8,457 bases of DNA, taken from assembly GCA_030453285.1 (NCBI GenBank), contig JAKDKP010000070.1:1-8457 (forward strand), written 5' to 3'. Source of the stretch: Propionibacteriales bacterium (lineage in GTDB: Bacteria > Actinomycetota > Actinomycetes > Propionibacteriales > Propionibacteriaceae). Position 1 is the first letter of the stretch. Each line of letters starts with the position of its first letter. This document shows positions 1 to 6,552 of this stretch, piece after piece. Both the position numbers and the translations under genes were made by a program. The notes under the pieces were generated by a model. The model searched no databases and was not told the origin of the DNA. It was given only the letters and a program-made list of their open reading frames with translations.

Positions 1-1358
1 CCGAGACCTTCGATGTGCCGTCACCGGCGATGGACAAGAATCCCTACTGGCAGCGCCTGAACAAGAAGCTGGGGGCTGACCTCGATCTGATCATCGGCAC
101 CGATCCGGGCTATCCGGAGAAGTTCGCCACGATCCTGGCCAGCAATGACCTGCCCGACATGATGTGGGTCCCGCCGAACCAGGGCATCCCCAACGTCGGA
201 CAGATGCTGGAGGCGAAGTTCACCGACCTCACCTCGAAGCTGTCGGGCGACGCGGTGCTGGAGTACCCCAACCTGGCCGCGTTGAAGCCGGATTCATGGA
301 AGACCGCGGTGGTGAACGGCAAGATCTGGGGTGCCCCGATCCCCAGCACGCCGTTCGGGCAGGTGATGTTCGGCAACCCGAGGGTGTGGGAGAAGGTCGG
401 CGGCATCCAGTGCGCGACCGCCGAGGAGTTCCTGGGCAAGTGCCAAGAGATCAGCACCGGCAACAACTACGCCCTCGAACCGGCCTACCTCAATGTGCTG
501 CACATGGTCGGTGAGTGGTTCGGCGTCCCGAACGGCTGGGCGGTCAAGCCCGACCGGACGCTGGTGCGCACCTACGAGACCGAGCAGTACCTTGCTGCGC
601 TGGAGTTCACCGCCAAGCTGTTTGCCGCGAACGCCATGCATCCCGACGCCAACATGGCCGATGCCCGGCCACAGGTGGCGCAGGGCAAGATCGGCGCCTG
701 GGTCTCGGTGGGTCCGATCGGGGTGAGTGAGCTGCGCTCGTACGATCCGAGCGTCCAGGCCGAACCGCTGGTCCCGTTCGGCTGGGACGGCAAGGCCACA
801 CCGACCTACGACATGGGATACGGGACCGTCGGTTTCACCGCGTTCAAGCAGGCCGACGACGCCAAGATCACCGAACTGCTGGCGTTGATCAACTGGCTCT
901 CGGCGCCGTTCGGCACCCAGGAGTGGGTGGACAAGAACTTCGGTGCCGAGGGTGACGACTGGAAGCGTGAGAATGGTGACGCGGTGCGCACCGACGACGG
1001 CAAGATCAACGCCCCTGGTCTGGTCAGCGCCCTGAAGATCATGAGCAACAGCGAGTCGGTTCTCTATGAGCCGGGCAACCCGGAGGACAGCAAGCGCTCG
1101 TACGAGCTGGAGAAGGAACTGCTGCCGATGGCGATGCAGACGCCGACGAAGGGCACCTACTCCGACACCAACGCCAAGCGGGGCACCAAGATCGGCTCGG
1201 AGATCAACGACACCATCAAGGACATCATCACCGGGCGCGCCAAGGTCGGTGACTTCGGCGCGGCGGTGAAGCGCTGGCAGGAAGGTGGCGGCAACGCGAT
1301 GCGCGAGGAGTACCAAGCCGTGCTGCCTGCCGATGTGAAGGTCACCCCCGGCTTCTGA
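1..1358 (+). CDS. Extracellular solute-binding protein of a carbohydrate ABC importer (5' partial)
   Basis: The reading frame is open from the left edge (first whole codon at base 3) to TGA at 1356-1358, giving 451 visible residues. The GTG at 15 is probably an internal valine, not the start. The true start, the signal peptide and any lipobox cysteine lie off the window. The visible part looks like the mature domain of a family 1 solute-binding protein, closest in style to LplA-type oligosaccharide-binding lipoproteins. It has an early NPYWQRLNKKLG segment, then ASNDLPDMMWV (about visible residues 46-56), then NGKIWGAPIP, and a late stretch GTQEWVDKNFGAEGDDW typical of these long binding proteins. 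LplA-like proteins are usually about 500-560 aa, so roughly 60-100 residues are missing. It would act outside the membrane, delivering a sugar or glycan to permeases. No permease genes follow, so they are probably upstream. The ligand is unknown. Confidence 0.88.
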   Translation, partial: ETFDVPSPAMDKNPYWQRLNKKLGADLDLIIGTDPGYPEKFATILASNDLPDMMWVPPNQGIPNVGQMLEAKFTDLTSKLSGDAVLEYPNLAALKPDSWKTAVVNGKIWGAPIPSTPFGQVMFGNPRVWEKVGGIQCATAEEFLGKCQEISTGNNYALEPAYLNVLHMVGEWFGVPNGWAVKPDRTLVRTYETEQYLAALEFTAKLFAANAMHPDANMADARPQVAQGKIGAWVSVGPIGVSELRSYDPSVQAEPLVPFGWDGKATPTYDMGYGTVGFTAFKQADDAKITELLALINWLSAPFGTQEWVDKNFGAEGDDWKRENGDAVRTDDGKINAPGLVSALKIMSNSESVLYEPGNPEDSKRSYELEKELLPMAMQTPTKGTYSDTNAKRGTKIGSEINDTIKDIITGRAKVGDFGAAVKRWQEGGGNAMREEYQAVLPADVKVTPGF

Positions 1359-1459
1359 CTCGTGCCACGACGTGGGAACGGGGTCGGAGGACAGGTGGCC
1401 CCGATGGCCGGCATGATCACGTGAGCCGGGAGGATGGCGACCAGAGAGGGGGTACGAGT
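1359..1459 (+). promoter_or_regulatory. Intergenic region with palindromes and a weak candidate promoter before lacI-type gene
   Basis: This 101 bp gap contains several inverted repeats: CCACG-A-CGTGG at 1365-1375, GGCC-5 nt-GGCC at 1397-1409, a perfect 8 bp palindrome TCACGTGA at 1417-1424, and CCGGC/GCCGG arms at 1408-1412 and 1425-1429 surrounding it. A weak sigma70-like pair can be drawn: AGGACA at 1388-1393, an 18 nt spacer, then CATGAT at 1412-1417. This would place transcription start near the TCACGTGA palindrome, a plausible site for autorepression by the LacI-type product. That is inference: each motif is short and could arise by chance in GC-rich DNA. Confidence 0.25.
1446..1452 (+). 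promoter_or_regulatory. Ribosome binding site deciding the LacI-type start
   Basis: GAGGGGG lies 7 nt before ATG 1460. It favours this start over the in-frame GTG 1421, which lacks a clear purine-rich site at a usable distance. Confidence 0.6.
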
Positions 1460-2479
1460 ATGGAGCACGACGAGGTGGGCATGATCAGGCCGCCAACGGT
1501 GAAGACCGTCGCCGAAGAGGCCGGAGTGTCCACCGCAACGGTGTCCAACGTGTTGGCCGGACGGACCGGGCGGGTCTCGGAGGCGACCAGCGTCCGGGTC
1601 CGTGCGGTCGCCGAACGTCTCGGCTATCACCCCAGCCCGACGGCGCAGGCGGTGCGGACCGGCCGTACCCGGCTGGTGCTGCTGTCGATGACCATGCTGA
1701 TCGACCCGTGGGTCCAGGACGTGGCCGATGCGGTCTCTCGACGGATCAGGCCGGACGGTCTGCACGCCCTGGTTCTGCCGGACGGGGACTGGAGTCGGGT
1801 GCTGGACCAGCAAGCCGCCGATCTCGCCTTCATCGACCATGTCCGGCCCGCCGAGGTACCCCGGCTGGATGCCTTGGCGCGGCGTGGGGTGCCGATGGTG
1901 GTCTTCCACGAAGACCTCGAAGCGCGCGGATACGACGTGATCTCCTCCCCGGCCGTGGCCGGCTGCGTGCTGGCCATGCGGCACCTGCTGGCATCACACA
2001 CCAGGATCGCCTGCCTGACCGCGGGCAAGGGAGGCGATCGGTCACCGCGGTACCGCGCGTACGAGGAGACGATGCGGGAGGCGGGACTGTCCATCCCCGA
2101 TGGCTACGTGGCCGAGTTCGCCCTCGGTCCCGGCTCGGCCACCACCGCAGCCTACGCATTGCTCACGCAACCGGAGCCGCCCACGGCCATCTTCGCCACC
2201 ACTGACTTTGCTGCCATGGCAGCGATCCGAGCCGCTCAGCGACTGCACCTGTCGGTTCCCGAAGATGTGGCGGTCATCGGTGCCGGCAACACCCTGCAGG
2301 CTGCCGAGATGGCGCCTTCGGTGTCGACCGTCGGTCCCGCGGACCTGTTCACCGGCCTGTCGGATCTCATTCGTGCTCGCGCTCTGGGCGAGGACACCTC
2401 CCCGCACCGGGTGCACCACCATCCCTGGCAGTTGTTCGCCCGCGAATCCACCGTGGGGACCGGGAACTCCCCGACCTGA
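1460..2479 (+). CDS. LacI-family transcriptional regulator
   Basis: This gene encodes a 339-residue sugar-responsive DNA-binding repressor, a usual length for LacI/GalR proteins. An N-terminal helix-turn-helix spans about residues 13-32 (TVKTVAEEAGVSTATVSNVL). A hinge helix follows around 56-70 (YHPSPTAQAVRTGRT), where valine (V65) sits at the minor-groove-intercalating position that is leucine in E. coli LacI. The rest is a periplasmic-binding-protein-like ligand domain. It contains RYRAYEETMREAGL and AIFATTDFAAMAAI, followed by VPEDVAVIGAGN, the typical second half of the effector pocket. I chose ATG 1460 because GAGGGGG (1446-1452) sits 7 nt upstream. The in-frame GTG at 1421 would add 13 residues with no comparable ribosome site, and ATG 1481 is a second alternative. 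Its place between the binding-protein gene and the dehydrogenase/kinase pair suggests it controls the locus. The effector is unknown. Confidence 0.93.
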   Translation: MEHDEVGMIRPPTVKTVAEEAGVSTATVSNVLAGRTGRVSEATSVRVRAVAERLGYHPSPTAQAVRTGRTRLVLLSMTMLIDPWVQDVADAVSRRIRPDGLHALVLPDGDWSRVLDQQAADLAFIDHVRPAEVPRLDALARRGVPMVVFHEDLEARGYDVISSPAVAGCVLAMRHLLASHTRIACLTAGKGGDRSPRYRAYEETMREAGLSIPDGYVAEFALGPGSATTAAYALLTQPEPPTAIFATTDFAAMAAIRAAQRLHLSVPEDVAVIGAGNTLQAAEMAPSVSTVGPADLFTGLSDLIRARALGEDTSPHRVHHHPWQLFARESTVGTGNSPT

Positions 2480-2515
2480 TCAAGACCGATCGACCATCCC
2501 CCATGATCAACAAGC

Positions 2516-2521
2516 AAGGAG
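2516..2521 (+). promoter_or_regulatory. Ribosome binding site deciding the oxidoreductase start
   Basis: A textbook AAGGAG lies 7 nt before GTG 2529. It fixes a GTG start for the oxidoreductase even though the reading frame stays open far upstream through the regulator gene. It lies in the 49 nt gap 2480-2528, which shows no terminator-like hairpin, in keeping with co-transcription with the regulator. Confidence 0.8.
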
Positions 2522-2528
2522 AATTTCG

Positions 2529-3695
2529 GTGACGTACAACGTCGGCATCGTCGGCTTCGGAGCCCGGGCCGGGCTGTGGAAGCACATCCACCATCCTCAG
2601 GAGGGCACCGCCGTCACGGCCATCTGTGACATCGCCGAGCGCGGCAGGTCCGATGCCTGCCAGAAGCTGCCTGAGGCGCTGGTGACGTCGGACCTGAACG
2701 AGTTCCTCGGATCCGGTCTGGATGCGGTCCTGGTGACCACCAGCGACGACCAGCACGTCCAACCGGTGCTGGCCGCCCTCGGCAAGGGCATTCCGGTGTT
2801 CTGCGAGAAGCCGTTGGCGATCAGCATCGCCGACTGCGACGCCATGCTGCAGGCCTCGTACGAGAATCGCACCCGGTTGTACGTGGGCCACAACATGCGC
2901 CACATGCCGGTGGTCCGCCAGATGCGCGAGATCGTCGCCGCCGGCCGGATCGGACCTGTTCGTGCCGTGTGGTGCCGACACTTCGTCGGACACGGCGGCG
3001 ACTTCTACTTCAAGGACTGGCACGCAGACCGGTCGAGGTCGACCAGTCTGCTGCTGCAGAAGGGCGCCCACGACATCGATGTCATCCACTGGTTGGCGAA
3101 CGGCTACACCGACCGGGTGCAGGCGATGGGCGAGTTGATGATCTACGGCGACATCGCCGACCGCAAGGACCGCAGCACAGAGCGGATGCCCGACTGGTTC
3201 TCCACCGACAACTGGCCTCCCGGATCGCTCACCGGCCTCAATCCGGTGGTCGACGTCGAGGACATCTCGATGATGAACATGCATCTCGACAACGGGGTAC
3301 TGGCCTCCTACCAGCAGTGCCACTTCACCCCCGACTACTGGCGCAGTTACACCGTGATCGGTGAGCGGGGCCGGATCGAGAATTTCGGCGATGGGCCAGG
3401 GGACTCGATCGGCATCTGGGACCGGCGCCATTCAGGACATGCCGATCCCGACGAGGTCGTCGAGATCGGTGGCGGGGACGGCGGTCACGGTGGCGCGGAC
3501 CCGAAGTTGATCAACGAATTCCTCATCTTCGCCAGGGATGGTGGACCGACCGAGACGTCCCCGGTGGCTGCCCGGATGTCGGTGGCCGCCGGCTGCATGG
3601 CCACCGACTCGATTCGCGGTCGTGGTGAGACACTCGCGGTGCCGCCGCTGTCGGCCGAGGTGCTGGCATGGTTCGCCTCGGGGCAGGTGGGTTGA
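2529..3695 (+). CDS. Gfo/Idh/MocA-family NAD(P)-dependent oxidoreductase
   Basis: This gene encodes a 388-residue cytoplasmic sugar or cyclitol dehydrogenase. The N-terminal Rossmann fold opens with GIVGFGARAG (residues 6-15), a GxGxxG-type dinucleotide loop, and continues to the family hallmark EKP at 93-95, where K94 is the conserved catalytic lysine. The C-terminal substrate domain carries QKGAHDIDVIHWL (177-189), whose H181 aligns with the catalytic histidine. In Bacillus inositol dehydrogenase (Asp172/His176) the position four before this histidine is aspartate; here it is Q177. Later, MHLDNGVLASYQQCHFT and VIGERGRIENFGDG are typical of the beta-sheet domain. The start is GTG 2529, set by AAGGAG 7 nt upstream. 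The frame is open back to 2100, but that stretch overlaps the regulator and does not resemble this family. The gene lies 49 nt after the regulator and 16 nt before the kinase. Family members oxidise or reduce one hydroxyl of a sugar or inositol; the exact substrate cannot be assigned. Confidence 0.93.
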   Translation: MTYNVGIVGFGARAGLWKHIHHPQEGTAVTAICDIAERGRSDACQKLPEALVTSDLNEFLGSGLDAVLVTTSDDQHVQPVLAALGKGIPVFCEKPLAISIADCDAMLQASYENRTRLYVGHNMRHMPVVRQMREIVAAGRIGPVRAVWCRHFVGHGGDFYFKDWHADRSRSTSLLLQKGAHDIDVIHWLANGYTDRVQAMGELMIYGDIADRKDRSTERMPDWFSTDNWPPGSLTGLNPVVDVEDISMMNMHLDNGVLASYQQCHFTPDYWRSYTVIGERGRIENFGDGPGDSIGIWDRRHSGHADPDEVVEIGGGDGGHGGADPKLINEFLIFARDGGPTETSPVAARMSVAAGCMATDSIRGRGETLAVPPLSAEVLAWFASGQVG

Positions 3696-3700
3696 TCGAG

Positions 3701-3706
3701 AGGGAG
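3701..3706 (+). promoter_or_regulatory. Ribosome binding site deciding the PfkB kinase start
   Basis: AGGGAG lies 5 nt before ATG 3712, inside the 16 nt gap after the oxidoreductase stop. It supports this start although the frame is open upstream to 3538. Confidence 0.7.
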
Positions 3707-3711
3707 ATCGC

Positions 3712-4563
3712 ATGGACGGACGCGTGGTCGTGCTCGGCTCATTGAGTCAGGACCTGCACCTGGACATGCCCAGACATCCCCACACCGGCGAGACGGTGAT
3801 GTCGGGTGACATCACGCGCCGCTTCGGCGGCAAGGGGGCCAACCAAGCCGTGGCGGCAGCCGGTGCGGGCGTGACGACGCTGATCATCGGCAAGGTCGGT
3901 GACGACCAGCCGGGGCTTGCCTACCGTGACCGGCTCGACCGGTACGGGGTCGACACCAGTCGGCTCCTGGTGGCATCCGGGGCGCCGACCGGGACAGCGA
4001 TCATCTACGTCAACGATGAGCACGACAACATGATCGTGGTCGCGCCGGGCGCCAACCACCGCATTGATCTGGCGGAGGTGGCGGCACTTGACGATCTGAC
4101 CTCGGCCGACATCGTACTGATGCCCAACGAACTGCAGCCTCACATCGTGGTGGCCGCCACCGCTCGAGCGGTTGAGCGTGGAGCACGCGTGCTGCTGAAC
4201 CTCGCCCCGTACGACACCTTGCCGTACGACACCTTGGCCGCCTGCGAACTGGTGATCGTCAACGAACACGAGTATGCGCTGATGGTCGACGACGGCATCG
4301 AGCTCAAGAACGTGTTGATCACCCGTGGCACCGACGGCTCCACCTGGGGTGGCATCGACGTTCCAGCCGTACGGGTCGAGGCGGTCGACACCACCGGTGC
4401 CGGCGACGCCTACTGCGGCACCCTGGCCGCCCGGTTGGTGCTCGGTGCAGCACCCGGCCAAGCGATGACGGCGGCTGCAGCGGCGGCCGCGGTGTGCGTC
4501 CAGCACCTCGGCGCGCAACCCCCGCTGTCGCACGACGACGCGCCGCAGCACTCCCGGGCGTAG
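3712..4563 (+). CDS. PfkB-family carbohydrate kinase (ribokinase-like)
   Basis: This gene encodes a 283-residue ATP-dependent sugar kinase, a little short for the family (E. coli RbsK is 309). The N-terminal strand VVVLGSLSQDLHLD gives the sugar-binding loop; D14 matches the conserved aspartate, but S12 replaces the asparagine of ribokinase. PfkB signature 1 is GGKGANQAVAAA (39-50). PTGTAIIYV and the PGAN turn follow, then NEHE (184-187). The second signature is DTTGAGDAYCGTLAARL (226-242), with GAGD forming the anion hole and D232 the catalytic base. Compared with RbsK, about 16 residues are missing between NEHE and VLITRGTDGS. Residues 166-175 are a perfect repeat, PYDTL twice, encoded by a 15 bp tandem duplication. 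ATG 3712 follows AGGGAG by 5 nt and lies 16 nt after the oxidoreductase, so the two probably act in one pathway. The substrate is unassigned; calling it ribokinase would overreach. Confidence 0.9.
   Translation: MDGRVVVLGSLSQDLHLDMPRHPHTGETVMSGDITRRFGGKGANQAVAAAGAGVTTLIIGKVGDDQPGLAYRDRLDRYGVDTSRLLVASGAPTGTAIIYVNDEHDNMIVVAPGANHRIDLAEVAALDDLTSADIVLMPNELQPHIVVAATARAVERGARVLLNLAPYDTLPYDTLAACELVIVNEHEYALMVDDGIELKNVLITRGTDGSTWGGIDVPAVRVEAVDTTGAGDAYCGTLAARLVLGAAPGQAMTAAAAAAAVCVQHLGAQPPLSHDDAPQHSRA
4207..4236 (+). repeat. Perfect 15 bp tandem repeat inside the kinase gene
   Basis: The unit CCGTACGACACCTTG occurs twice back to back (4207-4221 and 4222-4236) with no mismatch. It is in frame and encodes PYDTL twice. 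Identical codon choice in both copies points to a recent duplication or slippage rather than chance similarity of the peptide. Confidence 0.95.
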
Positions 4564-4696
4564 GGGAGTCGTCAGGTTTCCGGTCCGGCCCGTTCGGGAA
4601 CCGTTAGGACCGCCGAATCGCCCACGACATGGGTGTTGCATCGAGATGGCGCCGTTGTGGCGCGCAGTTCGCGTTGGTGAGCTGTCGACCTCTCAG
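4564..4696 (+). promoter_or_regulatory. Intergenic region between kinase and kdp operon, with short stem-loops
   Basis: These 133 bp separate two unrelated operons, so they should contain the end of one transcript and the kdp promoter. I see perfect short inverted repeats: CGGTCC (4581-4586) with GGACCG (4607-4612) enclosing GTTC-GG-GAAC (4592-4601); CCCA-5 nt-TGGG (4621-4633); GCGCC-GTTGT-GGCGC (4649-4663); and CGCG-5 nt-CGCG (4661-4673), which competes with the previous one. None has a T tract, so a classic intrinsic terminator is not evident. No clear -35/-10 pair was found. The element controlling kdp (a KdpE site or other) is not recognisable by eye. Confidence 0.3.
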
Positions 4697-4708
4697 ATGG
4701 AGAATCTC

Positions 4709-4792
4709 GTGCTGGACCTCGCGTACGTGCTGGGTGTGATCGCCCTGTTCGTCCTGGTTGGACTCGTGGGGAAGGCGGTGGAGAAGCTGTGA
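4709..4792 (+). CDS. Small single-span membrane protein upstream of kdpF (hypothetical)
   Basis: This short frame (27 aa from GTG 4709, or 31 aa from ATG 4697) encodes one strongly hydrophobic helix, [16 protein letters not shown], followed by the charged tail KAVEKL. GTG 4709 is preferred because GGAGA (4699-4703) lies 5 nt upstream, while ATG 4697 has no purine-rich site before it. Its stop overlaps the kdpF start by 4 nt (GTGA, 4789-4792), and the kdpF ribosome site lies inside this frame, as expected for translational coupling. Size and layout (one helix, short basic tail) resemble KdpF itself, so it may be a second small subunit or regulator of the Kdp pump, or a leader frame that couples translation. 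The function is inferred from position only, and it is not a family I can name. Confidence 0.6.
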   Translation: MLDLAYVLGVIALFVLVGLVGKAVEKL

Positions 4793-4878
4793 TCATCTTC
4801 GAAGTCACCGCCGCCCTGCTCGGTCTCGCGGCCATCGCCTACCTGGTGTACGCCCTCGTCAAGCCGGAGCGATTCTGA
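4789..4878 (+). CDS. kdpF: KdpF, small subunit of the K+-transporting ATPase
   Basis: This is a 29-residue single-span membrane peptide. After VIIFEVT comes a hydrophobic helix, [15 protein letters not shown], and the characteristic C-terminal KPERF, which marks KdpF. E. coli KdpF is also 29 aa and is known to stabilise the KdpFABC complex in the membrane. The start is GTG 4789, preceded by GGAG at 4780-4783 (5 nt spacer) and overlapping the stop of the small upstream frame. Its own stop TGA (4876-4878) shares one base with the ATG of kdpA, so the two are probably translated in tandem. Confidence 0.9.
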   Translation: MIIFEVTAALLGLAAIAYLVYALVKPERF

Positions 4879-6551
4879 TGACGTGGTGGTCTGCCCTGCT
4901 TGGCCTCCTCACCCTCGCCCTCGCCCTGGCTGTGCTTCACCGGCCCCTGGGGGACTACATGGCGTGGGTCTTCACCTCCGACAAGGACGCCAAGGCCGAG
5001 CGCGTCCTGTACCGCATGATCGGCGTCGACCCGAGGGCCGAACAGACCTCGGGGGCGTACCTGCGCGGAGTCCTGATGTTCTCCCTGGTCGGGGTTCTGC
5101 TGGTCTACCTGCTGCAGCGCACGCAGCAGTGGCTGCCGCTGTCCCTCGGACTGCCCGCACCGAGTGAGCCGCTGTCCTTCAACACCGCGGCCTCGTTCGT
5201 GGCCAACACGAACTGGCAGTCCTACTCTCCCGAACAGACCCTCGGTCACACCGTGCAGTTCGCCGGCCTGGCCGTGCAGAACTTCGTCTCCGCGGCGGTC
5301 GGCATCGCGGTGGCGGTCGCCCTCATCCGCGGCTTCGCCAGCCGCCGTACGGCCACGCTCGGCAACTTCTGGGTCGACCTGTTCCGCGGCACCTTCCGGA
5401 TCTTGCTGCCCATCTCGGTGATCGGCTCGATCGTCCTGATCGCCGGCGGAGTGATCCAGAACTTCAACGGCTTCACCGAGATCACCACCCAGGCCGGCGG
5501 CACGCAGTCACTGCCCGGTGGACCGGTGGCCTCCCAGGAGGTGATCAAGCTCCTGGGCACCAACGGCGGCGGCTTCTTCAACACCAACTCCGCCCACCCG
5601 TACGAGAATCCGACCGGCTGGACGAACCTCTTCGAGATCCTGCTCATGCTGGCCATCCCGTTCTCGCTGCCCCGTACCTTCGGCACGATCCTGGGTGATC
5701 AGCGGCAGGGCCGCGCCATCCTCGCCACGATGGCGGTCATCTTCCTCGCGTCCCTGGCGGCACTGACCGCCTTCGAACTGGCCGGCAGCGGCACCGCGCC
5801 CCAACTGGCCGGCGGCGCGATGGAGGGCAAGGAGACTCGATTCGGGATCACCGCCACCACGCTGTTCAGCACCACCAGCACGATCACCTCCACCGGTGCG
5901 GTGAATTCCATGCACGACTCATCCACCGCGTTGGGCGGGATGATGACCATGATCAACATGATGCTCGGGGAGATCGCGCCCGGTGGTGTCGGCTCCGGCC
6001 TGTACGGCATGCTCGTGCTGGCGGTGATCGCCGTCTTCATTGCCGGCCTGCTGGTCGGCCGTACCCCCGAATACCTCGGCAAGAAGATCGGGCCGCGGGA
6101 GATCAAGCTCGCCAGCCTGTACATCCTCGTCACGCCGACCCTGGTACTCACCGGCACCGCGCTGAGCTTCGCCATCCCGGGAGTTCGTGAGGACGTCATC
6201 GCGACCTCGATCTCGAATCCCGGCGTGCACGGGTTCTCCGAGGTGTTGTACGCGTTCACGTCCGCGGCCAACAACAACGGGTCGGCCTTCGCCGGCATCA
6301 CCGCCAACACTCCATGGCTGAATAGCGCGCTGGGGGTGGCGATGCTGCTCGGACGCTTCGTCCCGATCGCGCTGGTGCTCACCCTGGCCGGCTCGGTGGC
6401 CAAGCAGGACAAGGTTCCGGCCACGGCTGGCACCCTGCCCACCCATCGGCCGATGTTTGTCGGCCTGCTGATCGGCACGATCCTCATCGTGACCGGCCTG
6501 ACCTATTTCCCCGTACTCGCGCTGGGTCCCCTGGCAGAAGGGCTTGTCTGA
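4878..6551 (+). CDS. kdpA: KdpA, K+-channel-like subunit of the K+-transporting ATPase
   Basis: This gene encodes 557 residues, the same length as E. coli KdpA. KdpA is the superfamily-of-K+-transporters subunit that binds and selects K+ in the KdpFABC pump. All four pore-loop filter regions are visible: NTNWQ (110-114, with N112), [14 protein letters not shown] (228-241), [12 protein letters not shown] (337-348, with G340) and NNNGSAFAG (465-473, with G468). R493 in LLGRFVP matches the conserved arginine of E. coli KdpA. The N-terminus [16 protein letters not shown] is the first membrane helix, followed by [14 protein letters not shown], as usual. ATG 4878 overlaps the kdpF stop by one base, with GGAG at 4865-4868 as ribosome site. 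The frame is open upstream to 4758, but that part covers kdpF and does not fit the family. kdpB follows after 1 nt. No defect was seen. Confidence 0.98.
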   Translation: MTWWSALLGLLTLALALAVLHRPLGDYMAWVFTSDKDAKAERVLYRMIGVDPRAEQTSGAYLRGVLMFSLVGVLLVYLLQRTQQWLPLSLGLPAPSEPLSFNTAASFVANTNWQSYSPEQTLGHTVQFAGLAVQNFVSAAVGIAVAVALIRGFASRRTATLGNFWVDLFRGTFRILLPISVIGSIVLIAGGVIQNFNGFTEITTQAGGTQSLPGGPVASQEVIKLLGTNGGGFFNTNSAHPYENPTGWTNLFEILLMLAIPFSLPRTFGTILGDQRQGRAILATMAVIFLASLAALTAFELAGSGTAPQLAGGAMEGKETRFGITATTLFSTTSTITSTGAVNSMHDSSTALGGMMTMINMMLGEIAPGGVGSGLYGMLVLAVIAVFIAGLLVGRTPEYLGKKIGPREIKLASLYILVTPTLVLTGTALSFAIPGVREDVIATSISNPGVHGFSEVLYAFTSAANNNGSAFAGITANTPWLNSALGVAMLLGRFVPIALVLTLAGSVAKQDKVPATAGTLPTHRPMFVGLLIGTILIVTGLTYFPVLALGPLAEGLV

Positions 6552-6552
6552 C

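Noticed and set aside
294..1316. Long antisense open frame opposite the binding-protein gene
   Set aside because: It mirrors a high-GC coding strand, has no recognisable domain, and its composition (Arg/Gly/Val/His-rich) is typical of a shadow frame.
2100..2528. Upstream extension of the oxidoreductase frame
   Set aside because: It overlaps the regulator gene, is Arg/Pro-rich and unlike the family, while AAGGAG before GTG 2529 gives a start right at the Rossmann strand.
2367..3431. Antisense open frame of about 350 codons opposite the oxidoreductase
   Set aside because: The + strand carries clear family motifs with a good ribosome site; the antisense product is low-complexity His/Asp/Val-rich with no family features.
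3712..4563. Frameshift or pseudogene call for the short kinase
   Set aside because: The frame is continuous, both PfkB signatures and the catalytic GAGD are intact, and flanking spacing is normal; the missing segment looks like a loop deletion rather than decay.
4581..4612. Intrinsic terminator after the kinase gene
   Set aside because: The arms are 6 bp with a 20 nt loop and no T tract follows, so it does not meet the usual picture of a Rho-independent terminator.
3739..4641. Antisense open frame of 300 codons opposite the kinase
   Set aside because: It covers the kinase motifs on the opposite strand and shows no domain of its own.
4564..4696. c-di-AMP (ydaO-type) riboswitch before kdp
   Set aside because: The gap is short for that element, and I could not match its conserved core by eye with any confidence. 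A covariance-model search would decide.
4758..4877. Upstream extension of the kdpA frame
   Set aside because: It overlaps the small ORF and kdpF and is Arg-rich; starting at ATG 4878 gives exactly the E. coli KdpA length and normal first helix.
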